Assembly: GCA_027460605.1 (NCBI GenBank)
Contig: JAPZAN010000254.1
Location: 1-27,313, forward strand
Length of the DNA stretch: 27,313 nucleotides
Direction of reading: 5' to 3'
Source: Candidatus Methanoperedens sp.
GTDB taxonomy: Archaea > Halobacteriota > Methanosarcinia > Methanosarcinales > Methanoperedenaceae
Positions 1 to 8,643 of the stretch are shown here, piece by piece (position 1 is the stretch's first letter; each line of letters starts with the position of its first letter). The notes below the pieces were generated by a model. That model saw nothing but the letters and a program-made list of their open reading frames with translations, ran no database searches and was not told the origin of the DNA. The translations under genes were made by a program, and so were the position numbers.

Positions 1-283
1 CAACGACCACGTCTATTCCCTGTTCGGTCCCCTCAAGGCAGTCAAGTATCATGTCCAGCAGTGCGCCGGCTATCAGCCTCTGCCTGTAAGAGCTTCTTCC
101 GATGTTGCTCCAGTCAATGTAAATATCCTTGGGTGCTGCTGTGGAATCTCCTTTTTTTGCATGGACAAGGAGCCATGTGGCAGTCTCGCGCGAAACATTG
201 AGTTCATCAGCAATCTGACCTGTTAAGAGCCCTGATGCCTGAAGTTCAATGGCTTTTCGGGTTAGTTCATCGATTGTTTTCAT
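1..283 (-). CDS. gfcR: GfcR-type HTH-phosphoribosyltransferase regulator, 5' part only
   Basis: This is the first 94 codons of a minus-strand gene that runs off the left edge. The translation starts MKTIDELTRKAIELQASG, followed by a helix-turn-helix (GQIADELNVSRETATWLL) and then the linker that leads into an orotate-phosphoribosyltransferase-like domain (DIYIDWSNIGRSSYRQRL). This layout is that of the archaeal PyrE2/GfcR family, a DNA-binding regulator built on a PRTase fold and known in haloarchaea for control of sugar catabolism genes. The target here is unknown. The start is supported by GGTGA about 5 nt upstream of ATG and an AT-rich box A-like stretch (ATTAAATAC) further up. The PRTase catalytic region lies outside the window, so activity cannot be judged. 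Confidence 0.8.
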   Translation of the reverse strand, partial: MKTIDELTRKAIELQASGLLTGQIADELNVSRETATWLLVHAKKGDSTAAPKDIYIDWSNIGRSSYRQRLIAGALLDMILDCLEGTEQGIDVVV

Positions 284-410
284 AAAATCACCGGGATAGC
301 AATACTTCTATTTCTTTGTATTTAATACGTTACGATAAAACGCGATGGTGTTAACTTAAGATTAATGTTTAGAAAATCTACGGATTCCTCAGTGAGATTG
401 ATTAGATAAT

Positions 411-480
411 CACCGCAAAGAGCGCGAAGAACGCAAAGCAAAGAACAACATCTTCGCGAACTTTGCGTACTTTGCGGTGA
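411..480. repeat. Intergenic palindromic repeat (CACCGCAAAG...CTTTGCGGTG)
   Basis: The outer arms form a perfect 10 bp inverted repeat. Inside, ACGCAAAG and GCGAAGA words recur in permuted order on both arms, with a short loop around 439-450. It sits in the 262 bp gap between the divergent gfcR and DsbA-like genes. Similar 'CACCGCAAAG' elements are, from memory, scattered in many bacterial and archaeal genomes. The function is unknown. Confidence 0.6.
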
Positions 481-545
481 GCACATTAGGTTTAACAGCG
501 CCAAACCGCAATAGTTATAACATAAAAACCTAATTAAAAAAACGA

Positions 546-1172
546 ATGGCAAAAAAGAAACAAAAGGTACCAGAGAAAAAATCCAACAAGACCATTGTAT
601 ATGTGGGACTTGCTGTGCTTTTTATAGCAGCTGTGGCTATTTATATCACATCAGCTCCGCCTCAAAAGCCGCAGGATACAACACAGGATATATTCAAGCC
701 AGAGCCGGGTAAAGTTAAAATTGTTGAGTTTATGAAGTTTGATTGTATTCATTGTTACAACCTTCACAAAGAAATGCCCGGGATTCTGGAAAAATACGGC
801 GATAACGTCACTATCACTTATGTCCCAATTATATTCCCGAAGCAATCTACAAAGAGCATAGAAGCATACATTATAGCCGAACAAATGGGAAAAGGCGATG
901 AGATGCGTGATGCCCTGTTCAGGGCAAAGTTCGAGAAGGGAATGGATGTAATGGAGAGTACGCTCGCTCTGGAAAATGTCGCATCAAGTATCGGTCTTGG
1001 AGCTTTCAACTCAAAACTTGAGAGAAAAGAGGCTGAGGGAGCCGCCCGTGCAAACCTTGCGCTTATGAATAAATATGGCGTGGATAGTACTCCCACGATT
1101 TTTGTTAACGGCAAACAAATAGGCTCTTTAGGAACAGACCTCGATGCGAGTTTAAGTTCGCTCCTTGGCTAA
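546..1172 (+). CDS. Membrane-anchored DsbA/thioredoxin-like disulfide oxidoreductase
   Basis: A 208-residue protein with a lysine-rich N terminus, one transmembrane helix at about residues 17-36 and an outward-facing thioredoxin fold. The redox motif is C67-I-H-C70 in FMKFDCIHCYNL, and the cis-proline loop is STPTIFVNGK near residue 180. The inserted helical region between them fits the DsbA/DsbG class rather than plain thioredoxin. Its likely role is thiol-disulfide exchange on exported proteins. An AT-rich box A (GTTATAACATA, 510-520) lies close to the ATG, suggesting a short or leaderless transcript. The stop overlaps by 4 nt the stop of the convergent thioredoxin-CcdA gene, a probable reductant partner. 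Confidence 0.85.
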   Translation: MAKKKQKVPEKKSNKTIVYVGLAVLFIAAVAIYITSAPPQKPQDTTQDIFKPEPGKVKIVEFMKFDCIHCYNLHKEMPGILEKYGDNVTITYVPIIFPKQSTKSIEAYIIAEQMGKGDEMRDALFRAKFEKGMDVMESTLALENVASSIGLGAFNSKLERKEAEGAARANLALMNKYGVDSTPTIFVNGKQIGSLGTDLDASLSSLLG

Positions 1173-2881
1173 ATTATCCCCGCATACATCAAAACCGCAA
1201 TAACGAGCAAAGTGACTCCCGTCACCAGCCGCATCGCAGCCCTCTTTTCTTTCCTGAACTTTTCCACCTTCTCAGGGTTCAATCCGAAAGCAATTGCGGC
1301 GCCGAGCACAAGCACAGGCAGGACGACGCCGAAGTTGTAAGCCGCAAGATATGCGTATCCTGCCCCTTTACCGCTTCTTACCATATCAAGAATCACAAAA
1401 TAAACCGCACCCACGCACGGGGCTTTAATGAGAGAGAACAGCGCGCCCATGAAAAACGTTGCTGGAAGACTTACTTTTTTCGTTATGCTTTCGGTCAGCC
1501 TGATGAAAGCCTTCGGGGTGTAAAATGTTGATTCGGTATTTTTCCTCAAATGATAGGCGTCATACACATGCCACAATCCCAGAAAGGCTATCAGGATAGC
1601 AAGAAAATTCCTTATTGTAACCTGCAATGACGGCGACTGTTCGAAAATACGAAGGATGCCGATACCGACTATAAGGTAAGTTGTGAAAATGCCCAGACTG
1701 AAAACGATGACAATAAGCAAGACATTGCGTCTCCTGCCTGTGGTTGCAAGGGTAACCGAGGCAATGAAAGCAAGTATAGCAAGAAGGCATGGATTAAAAC
1801 CTGCAAGGAAACCCACAACGAGAACGGAGGGCACTGAAAGCTGGATGGCTTTTCCGGATGAGATATTTGCGGGCTGGGGCGCTATGGAGGCACTGTCTAT
1901 TTCTTCTCTCAGTATTATCTCAAGCTTTGCGGTATCGCCATTATAATTTTCATACGAAATCAGCCTCTCTTTGTCCCCGTTAATGACCACATAAGGCGTT
2001 CCCGGAATCCCGTACTGTATGGCAAGCCTGCGACCTTCTTCGTTGGCATTATATTTTATGAAATTCACCCTGCCGCCATATGACCTTACGACCTCCTCTA
2101 TCACAGGCGTTGCTTTTTCACATTTTGAGCATCCCGGGATGTAGAAGTACTCAACGGTCACCGCATTCCCGCCATGTGTGGTGTTTACAGGCAAAGGCTC
2201 AATTAATGAATTATTACTTTTTGGCACTTCTGTCTGTTCAATCGGAACTGTCAGGTTTTCCCTTTCAAGCGTGATATTCCTGAAAGTCTCAAAAGTCTTT
2301 CCTCCGATATTGATGGTAGCATTGACAGCATATACCCCCGGTGAAAGGGCTGAACATGCCTCGCACGACGGCGTCGTGAACTCAAAATTGAAAAAATTGG
2401 CTCCTTTTCTAAAAGCTATATCTCGTGTTTCGCTTATTAACGCCCTGCCAAATGCGTTCTTTATTCCTGATACCTGGATTTTCCCATCGCCGTCGTCAGG
2501 AGAATTGAAAAATACCCGGATTTCCAGAGTTTCATTGGACTGGTAAACATCCTTTCCAGTAAATATCGTAAGGGTATTATTAATTGAGACAGGTTCCAGC
2601 GACCCGTTTTTAAATGTGCCGCATACGAGCGCAAGAGTCCCGTTTGCCTCGTCACCTGAAATAACCTGGTTTTTTCCTATAGGGATGCCGGAAATGGCAT
2701 TGTCGTTTAAGATCCCGTTGATGCAGACTTCTTTTCCCTCATATGCAGCCGGATTTGATAGCAACTGCGAAGGTGAAACTTCTTTATCAGGAGTTGGCGC
2801 CAGGCATCCGATTGACAGGAAAAAGGATATTACAAGGATTATCGGTAAATATTTCATGATTGCCAATTTTGTCTTTGTCAT
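1169..2881 (-). CDS. Thioredoxin-CcdA fusion lipoprotein (DsbD-like electron carrier)
   Basis: A 570-residue protein with several parts. A signal peptide ends in a lipobox (LSIGC, Cys26). Residues about 30-210 form two beta-rich extracytoplasmic domains, one with a C-E-A-C pair near 173. A thioredoxin-like domain has C251-S-K-C254 and the cis-Pro region GIPGTPYVVING (about 291-302). A CcdA-type membrane domain of about six helices (350-570) carries the expected cysteines in FNPC (C365) and KAPC (C489). CcdA/DsbD proteins pass electrons from cytoplasmic thioredoxin across the membrane, so this protein probably keeps exported thiols or haem-protein cysteines reduced. It starts 3 nt after cca, the last gene of a minus operon. 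Met9 is an alternative start. No SD is evident. Confidence 0.85.
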   Translation of the reverse strand: MTKTKLAIMKYLPIILVISFFLSIGCLAPTPDKEVSPSQLLSNPAAYEGKEVCINGILNDNAISGIPIGKNQVISGDEANGTLALVCGTFKNGSLEPVSINNTLTIFTGKDVYQSNETLEIRVFFNSPDDGDGKIQVSGIKNAFGRALISETRDIAFRKGANFFNFEFTTPSCEACSALSPGVYAVNATINIGGKTFETFRNITLERENLTVPIEQTEVPKSNNSLIEPLPVNTTHGGNAVTVEYFYIPGCSKCEKATPVIEEVVRSYGGRVNFIKYNANEEGRRLAIQYGIPGTPYVVINGDKERLISYENYNGDTAKLEIILREEIDSASIAPQPANISSGKAIQLSVPSVLVVGFLAGFNPCLLAILAFIASVTLATTGRRRNVLLIVIVFSLGIFTTYLIVGIGILRIFEQSPSLQVTIRNFLAILIAFLGLWHVYDAYHLRKNTESTFYTPKAFIRLTESITKKVSLPATFFMGALFSLIKAPCVGAVYFVILDMVRSGKGAGYAYLAAYNFGVVLPVLVLGAAIAFGLNPEKVEKFRKEKRAAMRLVTGVTLLVIAVLMYAGII

Positions 2882-2884
2882 TTT

Positions 2885-4237
2885 CTATTTTTCGAAAAAA
2901 TTCCTGAGGTACTTCCTGAACTCATTGTCTTTGATATTTAATATCTCTTCATCTTCCAGGACATGAAATTCTTTTTTGATACTCGATGCAATATGTTTTC
3001 CAAGCGCACAATTTAAAATCTCGGATTCAACAAGTTTCTTTGCCCGGTCATATTTCCTTGGGATTTCGACCATGAATCTGCCGTCCCGGATAAATACATT
3101 GGAAAACGTATCGGAACCGGTGTATTTGGACTTGAAAGCCTGGGCATGTTCTTTTGCCCATACCTGCGGACCTGTGTGCCTTTTTACATGAGGGAGCTTT
3201 GAAGACTCAAGTTCGAAAAGAACAACCGCCGTCTTTTGCGCCCACACGCTTTTGTTATACACATGAAAATCATATCTCTCAAACATTTCATGAATGGATT
3301 CCCGGACTTTATAGAGCTGCGGGAACAAAACATCCTCGACTACATCCGGGGTAGCGAATTCAATAGCGAGCAACGAAGTTCCCCTTGCTTTCAGGATATC
3401 ATTGAAACTTTTATCATCAAGTGGTTTCACAGTCTTCACGCTAAAATATGCTTCATCCGGATTTTTCAGGAATTCGCATGCCATGTCCATGAAAACACAC
3501 ATGTTATTAAGCGAAAGCACCGCCGCAACATTTCGCGCCGGGTCGGTGGGGTCAACCACTATCATCGGGTCTTTATGAACAAGAGTTCCATGTTTTTCGA
3601 TGTCAATGCTTATACCGCTTTTCCACTCGCATGCGTTTTCAAGGACCTTTACAAAAGAGCCGTAATTGATTACCAGAAGTTCAACAAGATAACCTGAAAA
3701 GCCCTGTGTTTTTAACTCCGAGCCATAAACCCCTATCCCTTTCAGGAATTGCTTTAAAACCAGTACCTCATCTTCAAGCCCTTTAATCATCGAGGAGACA
3801 TATATGTTATGGAAGGGCGTCCTGTCCACCGCCGACTTTATTTCAGATGCACGCTCCACTTTAAAAGCCGGGACAAGGTCAACCTCGAAACCATCAAATA
3901 TCGCATGGATATACGGATGCTCTGCATATCGCTCTTCAAAACTTTGTGATTCCCCTGCAATTTTGCGGGCGATGTAGAGACCTTTTTCTTCAAGCTCTTT
4001 GCGTTCCACATCGGGCTGGAACATGATGAAAATATCAAGGTCGTGCTCGCCTGATATCCATGTCCCGCGTGCGGATGAGCCCACAAGCTGCGCGCTGGCG
4101 CTGATGCTTTCTTGCTCAGCGATGGCGTTGATTCGCAAAATTATGCTTTCTGCGAGGGTTGCAAGCCTGGACTTTTCTGCTTCGGTGGGTTTTATACGCG
4201 AAAGAACCGAATTACAGATGGATATGATGTCGTTCAT
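2885..4237 (-). CDS. cca: CCA-adding tRNA nucleotidyltransferase, archaeal class I
   Basis: A 450-residue protein of the usual length for archaeal CCA enzymes. It adds the 3' CCA to tRNAs without a nucleic acid template. The nucleotidyltransferase signature is visible: G53-S54, then the metal-binding pair D66/D68 in GEHDLDIFIMF, and a third carboxylate at about D120 in FEVDLVPAFK. The archaeal tRNA-NTase middle domain (FLKGIGVYGSELKTQGFSGY) and the C-terminal body/tail follow. The ATG overlaps the thpR stop by 4 nt (ATGA), so the two RNA-end-processing genes are translationally coupled, a pairing seen in other archaea. Confidence 0.95.
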   Translation of the reverse strand: MNDIISICNSVLSRIKPTEAEKSRLATLAESIILRINAIAEQESISASAQLVGSSARGTWISGEHDLDIFIMFQPDVERKELEEKGLYIARKIAGESQSFEERYAEHPYIHAIFDGFEVDLVPAFKVERASEIKSAVDRTPFHNIYVSSMIKGLEDEVLVLKQFLKGIGVYGSELKTQGFSGYLVELLVINYGSFVKVLENACEWKSGISIDIEKHGTLVHKDPMIVVDPTDPARNVAAVLSLNNMCVFMDMACEFLKNPDEAYFSVKTVKPLDDKSFNDILKARGTSLLAIEFATPDVVEDVLFPQLYKVRESIHEMFERYDFHVYNKSVWAQKTAVVLFELESSKLPHVKRHTGPQVWAKEHAQAFKSKYTGSDTFSNVFIRDGRFMVEIPRKYDRAKKLVESEILNCALGKHIASSIKKEFHVLEDEEILNIKDNEFRKYLRNFFEK

Positions 4238-4770
4238 TGTAGATTTATTTCCCTCAAGGTCTCATAAATTGGCCCCTGCGGCGTAAGCGTGCTTTTTTTG
4301 AGGCTTATTGCTCCCACATTAATCATACCAAGGTCGGTATTCTCAAGCTGTTTTAATTTTTCAAAGAGCGCTGCCTTATCCCTGAGCTGCTTTACGCGCG
4401 CAAGCGTTGCATGGGGAGAGAACTGGTGGTCTTTCTCGAACTTGAATGGCGTAAGGACGCGTTCAACTTCGTCATGCAGCGCATCAAAATTACCTTCAGC
4501 CCCGAGCCAGATAACCTTGATATAAGCAGGTTTCGGGAATACGCCCACCCCTTTTATCCTGGCTTCAAACGGTTTGCAATTGACCTGCGATAGCGCGGAT
4601 GCGATGGTTTCCACATCATTTTCCTGGATATCACCGAGGAATTTAAGGGTTATATGCACCTGTTTGGGTTCAACGAGCCTGATGCCCGGCGTGTTAAGGA
4701 CAGATTCGATTTTTTCAATTTCAGGAACTAACCTTTCAGGCAATTCGACAGCTATGAATGAGCGCAACAT
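4234..4770 (-). CDS. thpR: RNA 2',3'-cyclic phosphodiesterase (LigT family)
   Basis: A 178-residue member of the 2H phosphoesterase family. Both catalytic HxT motifs are present: H39-I-T-L in QVHITLKFLGD and H120-A-T-L in FSPHATLARV. The family opens 2',3'-cyclic phosphate ends of RNA and can reversibly ligate tRNA halves through 2'-5' bonds in vitro; the cellular substrate is uncertain. It is the first gene of the thpR-cca-trx/ccdA minus operon. It shares a 92 bp divergent promoter region with the Trm112-like gene. Confidence 0.93.
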   Translation of the reverse strand: MLRSFIAVELPERLVPEIEKIESVLNTPGIRLVEPKQVHITLKFLGDIQENDVETIASALSQVNCKPFEARIKGVGVFPKPAYIKVIWLGAEGNFDALHDEVERVLTPFKFEKDHQFSPHATLARVKQLRDKAALFEKLKQLENTDLGMINVGAISLKKSTLTPQGPIYETLREINLQ

Positions 4771-4862
4771 AATTGTATTAACACTTTATGACCTTAAAAA
4801 ATTGTCTGATTCGATAACTTGATAATAAAAAGAGCATCTTAAGTAACAAAGGTGCAAATAAA

Positions 4863-5045
4863 ATGAAAAGAGACCTGATGGATATCCTGTGCTGCCCCAT
4901 GTGCAAGGGCGACCTCGTGCTTGAAGTGACAGAAGAGAACGACAAAGAAATAGTAAAAGGGACACTTTATTGCGGAAAATGCAAGGAGTATTATCCCATC
5001 GACGACGGTATCCCCAATATGCTGCCGCCGGAGCTTCGGGAATAG
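4863..5045 (+). CDS. Trm112-family zinc protein (methyltransferase activator-like)
   Basis: A 60-residue protein with two zinc-binding pairs, CCPMC (residues 10-14) and CGKC (38-41), and the Trm112/UPF0434 ending DDGIPNMLPPE. Trm112 proteins bind and stabilise SAM-dependent methyltransferases that modify tRNA, rRNA or release factor; archaeal versions do the same in Haloferax. The start is preceded by AAAGGTG about 10 nt upstream. The next gene, 16 nt downstream, encodes a small SAM-binding-like protein, a possible partner. Confidence 0.88.
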   Translation: MKRDLMDILCCPMCKGDLVLEVTEENDKEIVKGTLYCGKCKEYYPIDDGIPNMLPPELRE

Positions 5046-5061
5046 CATTCCCTTTTAATCA

Positions 5062-5487
5062 ATGATTTCAGATTACGAAGACATTGCGGAATTTATCCTC
5101 AATAATTACAGGAATAAAGTAGTGGAAATCGGAGTGGGCAATTTACCCCATGTGGCTTTATTATTAAAAGATAAAATGGATGTTATTGTGACCGATATCA
5201 ATGAGCAGAAATATGCAGGGGTCAGGTTTTGCAGGGATGATATATTTGCGCCGGACATGGGGATATACAGGAACGCGTCCCTCCTGTATTCGATAAGACC
5301 TCCGATAGACATTCAGGATGCAATGGCAAAGACTGCAACAGAAGCCGGGGCTGACCTCATTATCAGGCCTTTCGGGAATGAAAAGGCAGACATAAGGAAA
5401 TATTATAAGGATTACAAGCTCGTGAATTATAAGAAGGCGCGGTTTTATTTATACAGGTTTGCGGATATTACTTCTTCCTCACCTTAA
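5062..5487 (+). CDS. UPF0146 family protein, small SAM-methyltransferase-like fold
   Basis: A 141-residue protein recognisable as archaeal UPF0146. Its N-terminal half has the Rossmann nucleotide-binding pattern of class I methyltransferases: VVEIGVGN (about 20-27) is a motif I-like glycine loop and VIVTDIN (about 45-51) an acidic strand-2 end. It is much shorter than a full methyltransferase, and no catalytic target-recognition region can be named. It lies 16 nt downstream of the Trm112-like gene and is probably co-transcribed with it. Its last 20 nt overlap the 3' end of the convergent membrane protein gene. Biochemical function is not established. Confidence 0.85.
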   Translation: MISDYEDIAEFILNNYRNKVVEIGVGNLPHVALLLKDKMDVIVTDINEQKYAGVRFCRDDIFAPDMGIYRNASLLYSIRPPIDIQDAMAKTATEAGADLIIRPFGNEKADIRKYYKDYKLVNYKKARFYLYRFADITSSSP

Positions 5488-6250
5488 AGACATATATCAG
5501 CAGAATTATTACAAACCCTGCAGCCAGAATACTTACATTCCGAATCGTCGATGCAACTTTTTTAACCGGTTGTGTTACATTCCCGGTAGCATTTGTAACA
5601 TTTACCTGCGGTTCGGCATGGCTCGTGGTATTTTTGATGAAATTAATGGTGATTTCTCCCCTGTCGCCTGATACCTCGCTGAAAAATCCTGCGAGTTCGG
5701 TGTGCGTATTGATTTTTTTTGTGAGATTATTAATGCCGCTGATATTGACGACATCCATCCCGGGCGGCAGGATTATTGTTACCGGGGAGTTTGCCTGCCC
5801 CAGGAACCAGATACTGCTTGCGTTAAAAATACTGTCCTTCCACCTGTATGCGACATTGTACCTGTTTACAACTGCATCGGCGCTATATATATTCCCGATA
5901 ATTCCCGGCGATAACGTTGAATCTATATCGATGACCTGAATTCCCGTGGACTCGTTATTTATCCTAACGTCAAATTCCTTGTCGATTGAGCTCTGGAACT
6001 TATTTCGTATTTCCTTATCGGCTTTAAGGAGTTCCCAGGCATTTACAAAACTGTCGTTATTACCAAATTCCCCGTCGATATACGCCCTGAACATTATCGA
6101 ATCATTCCCTGAAAATGATTCGGTGTAATCCCAGGTCATATCGTGTTCACCAATTGTAATAATATTGACCCACTGGGTCTCTGCCGCGCCTGCGCCCGCA
6201 GTCAGCAGCATGAGAACAAGAGCAGCAAAAATCCCCATTCTGCATTTCAT
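5468..6250 (-). CDS. Membrane-anchored extracytoplasmic protein, unknown function
   Basis: About 260 residues: a signal peptide (MGIFAALVLMLLTAGAGAAE), a secreted domain of about 190 residues rich in Asn, Ser and aromatic beta-strand patterns, and a single C-terminal transmembrane helix with a KVRKK stop-transfer tail. N-x-S/T sites are frequent. I do not recognise a named family; it resembles surface proteins of methanogens that face the S-layer. The start at 6250 is chosen because it overlaps the methionine aminopeptidase stop as ATGA and has GAGGT 9 nt upstream. A longer in-frame start exists at 6268. It is the last gene of the peptidase operon. Confidence 0.75.
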   Translation of the reverse strand: MKCRMGIFAALVLMLLTAGAGAAETQWVNIITIGEHDMTWDYTESFSGNDSIMFRAYIDGEFGNNDSFVNAWELLKADKEIRNKFQSSIDKEFDVRINNESTGIQVIDIDSTLSPGIIGNIYSADAVVNRYNVAYRWKDSIFNASSIWFLGQANSPVTIILPPGMDVVNISGINNLTKKINTHTELAGFFSEVSGDRGEITINFIKNTTSHAEPQVNVTNATGNVTQPVKKVASTIRNVSILAAGFVIILLIYVFKVRKK

Positions 6251-7122
6251 CTCGTAATTACCTCGCATCCGTCTTCCGTAACGATAATAGTGTGTTCAGC
6301 CTGTGATATAAGCCCTCCCTGCACTTCTTTCAGGATGGGATAAGGCTGGATAATATGCGCTTTGACCAGTTGGACTAAGGCAAAATCAACGCGTTCCCCG
6401 AGCCATCTTTTCGCAAAAGGGAGTGTCTTATATTTCTCTAAATCATGCATTAATGCTCTTGCTGAAGGATGCCTCACCGGCCTGTCCGATACTACATGAT
6501 AAATCTCTGCATTACCTGCATCCCGTATCTTTCCCGCGCCGTTGGTGGCAAAAGGTTCGATAGCTATTATATCCCCGGTTTCAAGTATAACACCGCCTGG
6601 CATCCTTTTATTGGGGATGGCTGGAGGAGCATGTTGTATATATTGCGCAAGCCCATGCCCTGTAAGGTTGATAATCGGTTTAAACCCGAATGAGCTAATC
6701 GTGTCCACGATTACGCCCCCGATATCCGAAGTATTCACACCCGCATGGATGAACTTGATTGCTTCTTCAAGGGCCGCGTTGGCGGCTTCCACTAGTTTTG
6801 GATTACCCGAAAGGTCAACGGTAATTGCAGTATCCGCGATATAACCATCGATATGCACCCCGATATCAAGCTTTACCATATCATTGCCGAAAACCGACTT
6901 ATCATTGAACGAGGGAGTCGAATGGGCGGCTTCGTCGTTTCGTGATATATTCACAGGAAAAGCAGGCTCCCCGCCTTTTTCGCGAATCAGGTTCTCGGTG
7001 AATTCCGCTACCTTAAGCAGGCTTTCGCCCACAGTTACCATTTTTGCAGCTTCGGCACGCACTTCGGATAATATTCTTCCTGCCAGTCGGTATTTTTCAA
7101 GTATCTCTTCGTTTTCGCTCAT
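6247..7122 (-). CDS. map: Methionine aminopeptidase, type II-like archaeal
   Basis: A 291-residue protein that removes the N-terminal Met from new proteins. All five metal ligands of the family are visible: D86 (KLDIG), D97 (IADTA), H156 (LTGHGL), E189 (AIEPFA) and E276 (AEHTIIV). The insertion before the last ligand, with a C-terminal helical subdomain, is that of type II enzymes, as in other archaea. The start overlaps the upstream Xaa-Pro peptidase stop by 1 nt (TAATG), showing translational coupling of two related pita-bread-fold enzymes. Confidence 0.95.
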   Translation of the reverse strand: MSENEEILEKYRLAGRILSEVRAEAAKMVTVGESLLKVAEFTENLIREKGGEPAFPVNISRNDEAAHSTPSFNDKSVFGNDMVKLDIGVHIDGYIADTAITVDLSGNPKLVEAANAALEEAIKFIHAGVNTSDIGGVIVDTISSFGFKPIINLTGHGLAQYIQHAPPAIPNKRMPGGVILETGDIIAIEPFATNGAGKIRDAGNAEIYHVVSDRPVRHPSARALMHDLEKYKTLPFAKRWLGERVDFALVQLVKAHIIQPYPILKEVQGGLISQAEHTIIVTEDGCEVITR

Positions 7123-8279
7123 TATAGCACCAGATTCTTTTCAAACATAGTTAAATTCTTGCTTCCCTTTTGCGTCACGACCACCACATCCTCAAGCCGG
7201 ACGCCGCCTATTTTCCTGTAATACAGGCCGGGTTCTACCGTAACCACGCATCCTGCTTTTAATTCCTTCCCATTCTCGCCCAGGTTGGGACCTTCATGGA
7301 TGTCAAGCCCCACGCCGTGACCTGTTGAATGGATGAAGCCTTCGGTGAACTCACTACTTTTCCCTCTTGCAGTCTCGTATCCCCGCTCTTCGAGGATATC
7401 GCATACGATGCCGTGGATTTCACTGCCTGTAACGCCTGCTTTTATTTTTTTTATTGCGGCGCCCTGCGAATCAAGTACAGCCGAATACATATCTTTTAAT
7501 TCCCCACCCGGCTCGCCTCGCGTTACCGTCCTTGTCATATCAGAATAATATCTCTCTTTTTTTGACCTTGGAACCATGTCGATAACGATGGGTTCTCCGG
7601 CGCGCAGTTCTCCCTCGCCTTTCCAGTGGGGGTCGCTGCTTCCCCGCCCGCACGCGATAATAATATCCGAAGCTTCGCATCCGTATGAGAGAAGCACCCT
7701 CTCGATTATCGTCCTTACAGTTTCGGTTGTGAGCGGCGCATTATCCTGCCAGAGCGCACCGTTCCTGATTGATGCATTTCTTATAGCGCCAAGCGCTTCC
7801 GAAAGAGCTTTCTCGCCAGCCCTCTGCGCGGTTTCAATGGCTTTTATTTCGTTTTCCTTTTTTATCTCGCGCATGTCACGAAAAGGGCTTTTGACCGGGA
7901 TAACCTCAAAACCCGCTTTTCGAAGGCAATCGGCAAGCTGAACCGGGAAATTATAAGGCACCGAGACACGCTTCCGCTTCTCGGAGCGCAGGAATTCGAT
8001 AATCATTTCGCAGTATGCGGCATCAGCATCTTTGTTTTTTCGCATCTTATCCATAATGTTGTATCTGGATGTAGGAATCACATCATGGACTTTCGACTCT
8101 TTTCTTGCTCTCCCGAGTTCCATATCCGATACGAGGATTTTGTCACTTCCCGAATTCAGGTAATTCAGGTATATGAAAGAATCATAAGCCAAAAATCCAG
8201 TGGCGTAGTACATGTCTGCATTGTGTTCGCTTTCGCTGACCATCAGGTAAGCTTCGGCGCCGGGAAGTTCCAGTTTCAT
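7122..8279 (-). CDS. pepQ: Xaa-Pro peptidase (M24B)
   Basis: A 385-residue M24-family metallopeptidase. An N-terminal creatinase-like domain (1-140) is followed by the catalytic pita-bread fold with all dinuclear metal ligands: D234 (VIDMVP), D247 (YSDMTR), H321 (STGHGVG), E349 (TVEPGLY) and E363 (RLEDVV). It probably cleaves peptides after an N-terminal residue preceding proline; whether it acts on dipeptides or longer peptides cannot be read from the sequence. It is the first gene of a three-gene minus operon with map and a membrane protein. Confidence 0.9.
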   Translation of the reverse strand: MKLELPGAEAYLMVSESEHNADMYYATGFLAYDSFIYLNYLNSGSDKILVSDMELGRARKESKVHDVIPTSRYNIMDKMRKNKDADAAYCEMIIEFLRSEKRKRVSVPYNFPVQLADCLRKAGFEVIPVKSPFRDMREIKKENEIKAIETAQRAGEKALSEALGAIRNASIRNGALWQDNAPLTTETVRTIIERVLLSYGCEASDIIIACGRGSSDPHWKGEGELRAGEPIVIDMVPRSKKERYYSDMTRTVTRGEPGGELKDMYSAVLDSQGAAIKKIKAGVTGSEIHGIVCDILEERGYETARGKSSEFTEGFIHSTGHGVGLDIHEGPNLGENGKELKAGCVVTVEPGLYYRKIGGVRLEDVVVVTQKGSKNLTMFEKNLVL

Positions 8280-8643
8280 ACCATTCCATGAGGGAAATGA
8301 TTCTACATATTACCTTCGGAAACGGGGCATAAATATAAAATCAGTTTCAAGAAAACAACAAATCAGCAAATACATCTCCTTCAACCTGGAACTGCGCCGC
8401 TGCTTCGCATCGGTGGCGCCTATTGCCTTGTGGATGCGCGAGAACGCCTATTGTTCTGAGTAACGGACTCCGTTTTGAAAAACGAAGCATCACGGCGCGG
8501 ATGCATAAGGTTTTTCTACCGCCTATTTGTTGTTCTGGCTTTTATCAGCAAAAGGGGGCACAAAATGAGATGTAATCGATGACACTTGCTATATCTGTTA
8601 GCGTAGTTTTCTCTGTTAAAAGCGCCGCCAATTATCTCATGCT
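8280..8643. other. 364 bp gene-free gap with dispersed repeat
   Basis: No convincing gene lies here. It holds the upstream region of pepQ, copy 1 of a dispersed repeat (8350-8456), and the GC-richer tail of that repeat followed by CTATTTGTTGTTCT (8523-8536), which is imperfectly complementary to GAAAACAACAAATC at 8351-8364. The 8350-8536 stretch therefore looks like a small element with inverted ends. The right part is the downstream flank of the STAND gene. Confidence 0.5.
8350..8456. repeat. Dispersed repeat, copy 1
   Basis: About 107 bp that match 16394-16499 with few indels. The strongest core, about 8379-8455 against 16423-16499, contains GGAACTGCGCCGCT and CTTCGCATCGGTG words in both. 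Copy 2 ends exactly where the IS200-type right end begins, so the repeat is either a preferred target of that insertion sequence or part of a larger mobile unit. The copy here has no transposase beside it. Confidence 0.75.
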
